A stretch of 39,821 bases of DNA, from the NCBI GenBank assembly GCA_028690555.1, contig JAQVBA010000004.1, positions 1 to 39,821 of the forward strand. Reading direction: 5' to 3'. Each line of letters opens with the position of its first letter. The stretch's first letter is position 1. Below, piece by piece: positions 39,686 to 39,821 of the stretch. Origin of the DNA: Acholeplasmataceae bacterium. Its GTDB lineage: Bacteria; Bacillota_I; Bacilli_A; Acholeplasmatales; Acholeplasmataceae. Below the pieces are notes generated by a model. That model was given only the letters and a program-made list of their open reading frames with translations. It was not told the origin of the DNA and ran no database searches. Both the position numbers and the translations under genes were made by a program.

Positions 39686-39821
39686 CTAATCCTCCTTTTT
39701 TAAGAGTAAAAATCCATCAGTTTCTATTTCCATTGTATCATGGATTTCTAAAGATTGATTCGTCATCAAATTGAGATATCTTCCTCTGATAGAAGATGTA
39801 TTTATTGATTTTTTTAATCCT
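39686..39821 (-). CDS. C-terminal end of a probable GH13 alpha-glucosidase, cut by window edge
   Basis: On the minus strand the frame is open from the right edge for 45 codons and ends at TAG 39686-39688, two bases before the regulator ATG. The end reads GRYLNLMTNQSLEIHD, then a short turn and DGFLLLKKED. This resembles domain C of GH13 alpha-glucosidases/oligo-1,6-glucosidases, where an N-L-x-T-G-like turn is followed by a strand and a G-x-L-x-L ending. The stop codon lies within the spacer of the regulator's ribosome site, so the two genes are one operon. The enzyme identity is a moderate-confidence guess from 45 residues plus context. Confidence 0.6.
   Translation of the reverse strand, partial: GLKKSINTSSIRGRYLNLMTNQSLEIHDTMEIETDGFLLLKKED

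Noticed and set aside
1..39821. UGA as tryptophan (Mycoplasma-type code)
   Set aside because: Many genes end at TGA at the position expected by family length or overlap, and conserved tryptophans (for example CGWPSF in MsrB) are TGG.
1..39821. CRISPR arrays, insertion sequences, tRNA or rRNA genes
   Set aside because: No direct-repeat array, transposase-like protein, terminal inverted repeats or cloverleaf-type sequence was seen.

Overview
The window is low-GC DNA from an anaerobic, fermentative, Firmicutes/Mollicutes-type bacterium. Genes are closely packed, GAGGTG/AGGAGG ribosome sites are strong, and intrinsic terminators are common. UGA is a real stop codon (for example at 600-602, 10508-10510 and 34872-34874) and tryptophan is TGG, so the Mycoplasma/Spiroplasma code does not apply. 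The gene set (several lipoproteins, an RDD protein, PgpA, U32 peptidase, a maltodextrin locus, 2-oxoacid:ferredoxin oxidoreductase) would fit an Acholeplasma/Izemoplasma/Haloplasma-like lineage. That placement is inference; no marker gene in the window proves it. I saw no tRNA, rRNA, CRISPR array, insertion sequence or phage gene.

Left part (1-9,100), housekeeping and accessory genes: a methyltransferase cut by the left edge; convergent arginine deiminase; an SDR overlapping a U32 peptidase; a double-CDGSH protein on the minus strand; PgpA; and a compact run of HD-GYP phosphodiesterase, MsrB, esterase and CAT-like acyltransferase.

Middle part (9,100-15,400): leucine dehydrogenase followed by the four subunits of a 2-oxoacid:ferredoxin oxidoreductase. 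Together they would turn branched-chain amino acids into 2-oxo acids and then acyl-CoA plus reduced ferredoxin. Then come an SLC45-like MFS transporter with a large outside loop, a convergent glycerophosphodiesterase, and a small Ig-like lipoprotein gene interrupted by one in-frame stop codon.

Right part (15,700-39,821), a starch/maltodextrin/glycogen locus of about 24 kb. Outside the cell: a lipoprotein alpha-amylase (with RDD and DUF1189/YvdJ-like membrane proteins), a secreted CBM41 pullulanase and a non-catalytic multi-CBM starch-binding protein. Uptake: MalE-type lipoprotein and MalF- and MalG-type permeases, both permeases unusually enlarged. Inside: glycogen/maltodextrin phosphorylase, a GH13 enzyme, a cytoplasmic pullulanase and a branching enzyme. 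A LacI-family regulator follows the 3' end of another probable GH13 gene on the minus strand. Missing from the window: the MalK/MsmX ATPase, a 4-alpha-glucanotransferase, phosphoglucomutase, GlgA and GlgC. A YCII-like gene and an O-antigen-ligase-like membrane protein sit inside this locus.

CcpA/LacI-type operator candidates (14-bp, central CG) lie upstream of the pullulanase/CBM pair, of the phosphorylase operon and of leucine dehydrogenase, which suggests shared carbon control. Most promoters seen are extended -10 boxes (TGNTATAAT) with no good -35. No gene-free stretch exceeds 300 bases; the longest, 30944-31187, holds operators, a terminator and a palindrome.
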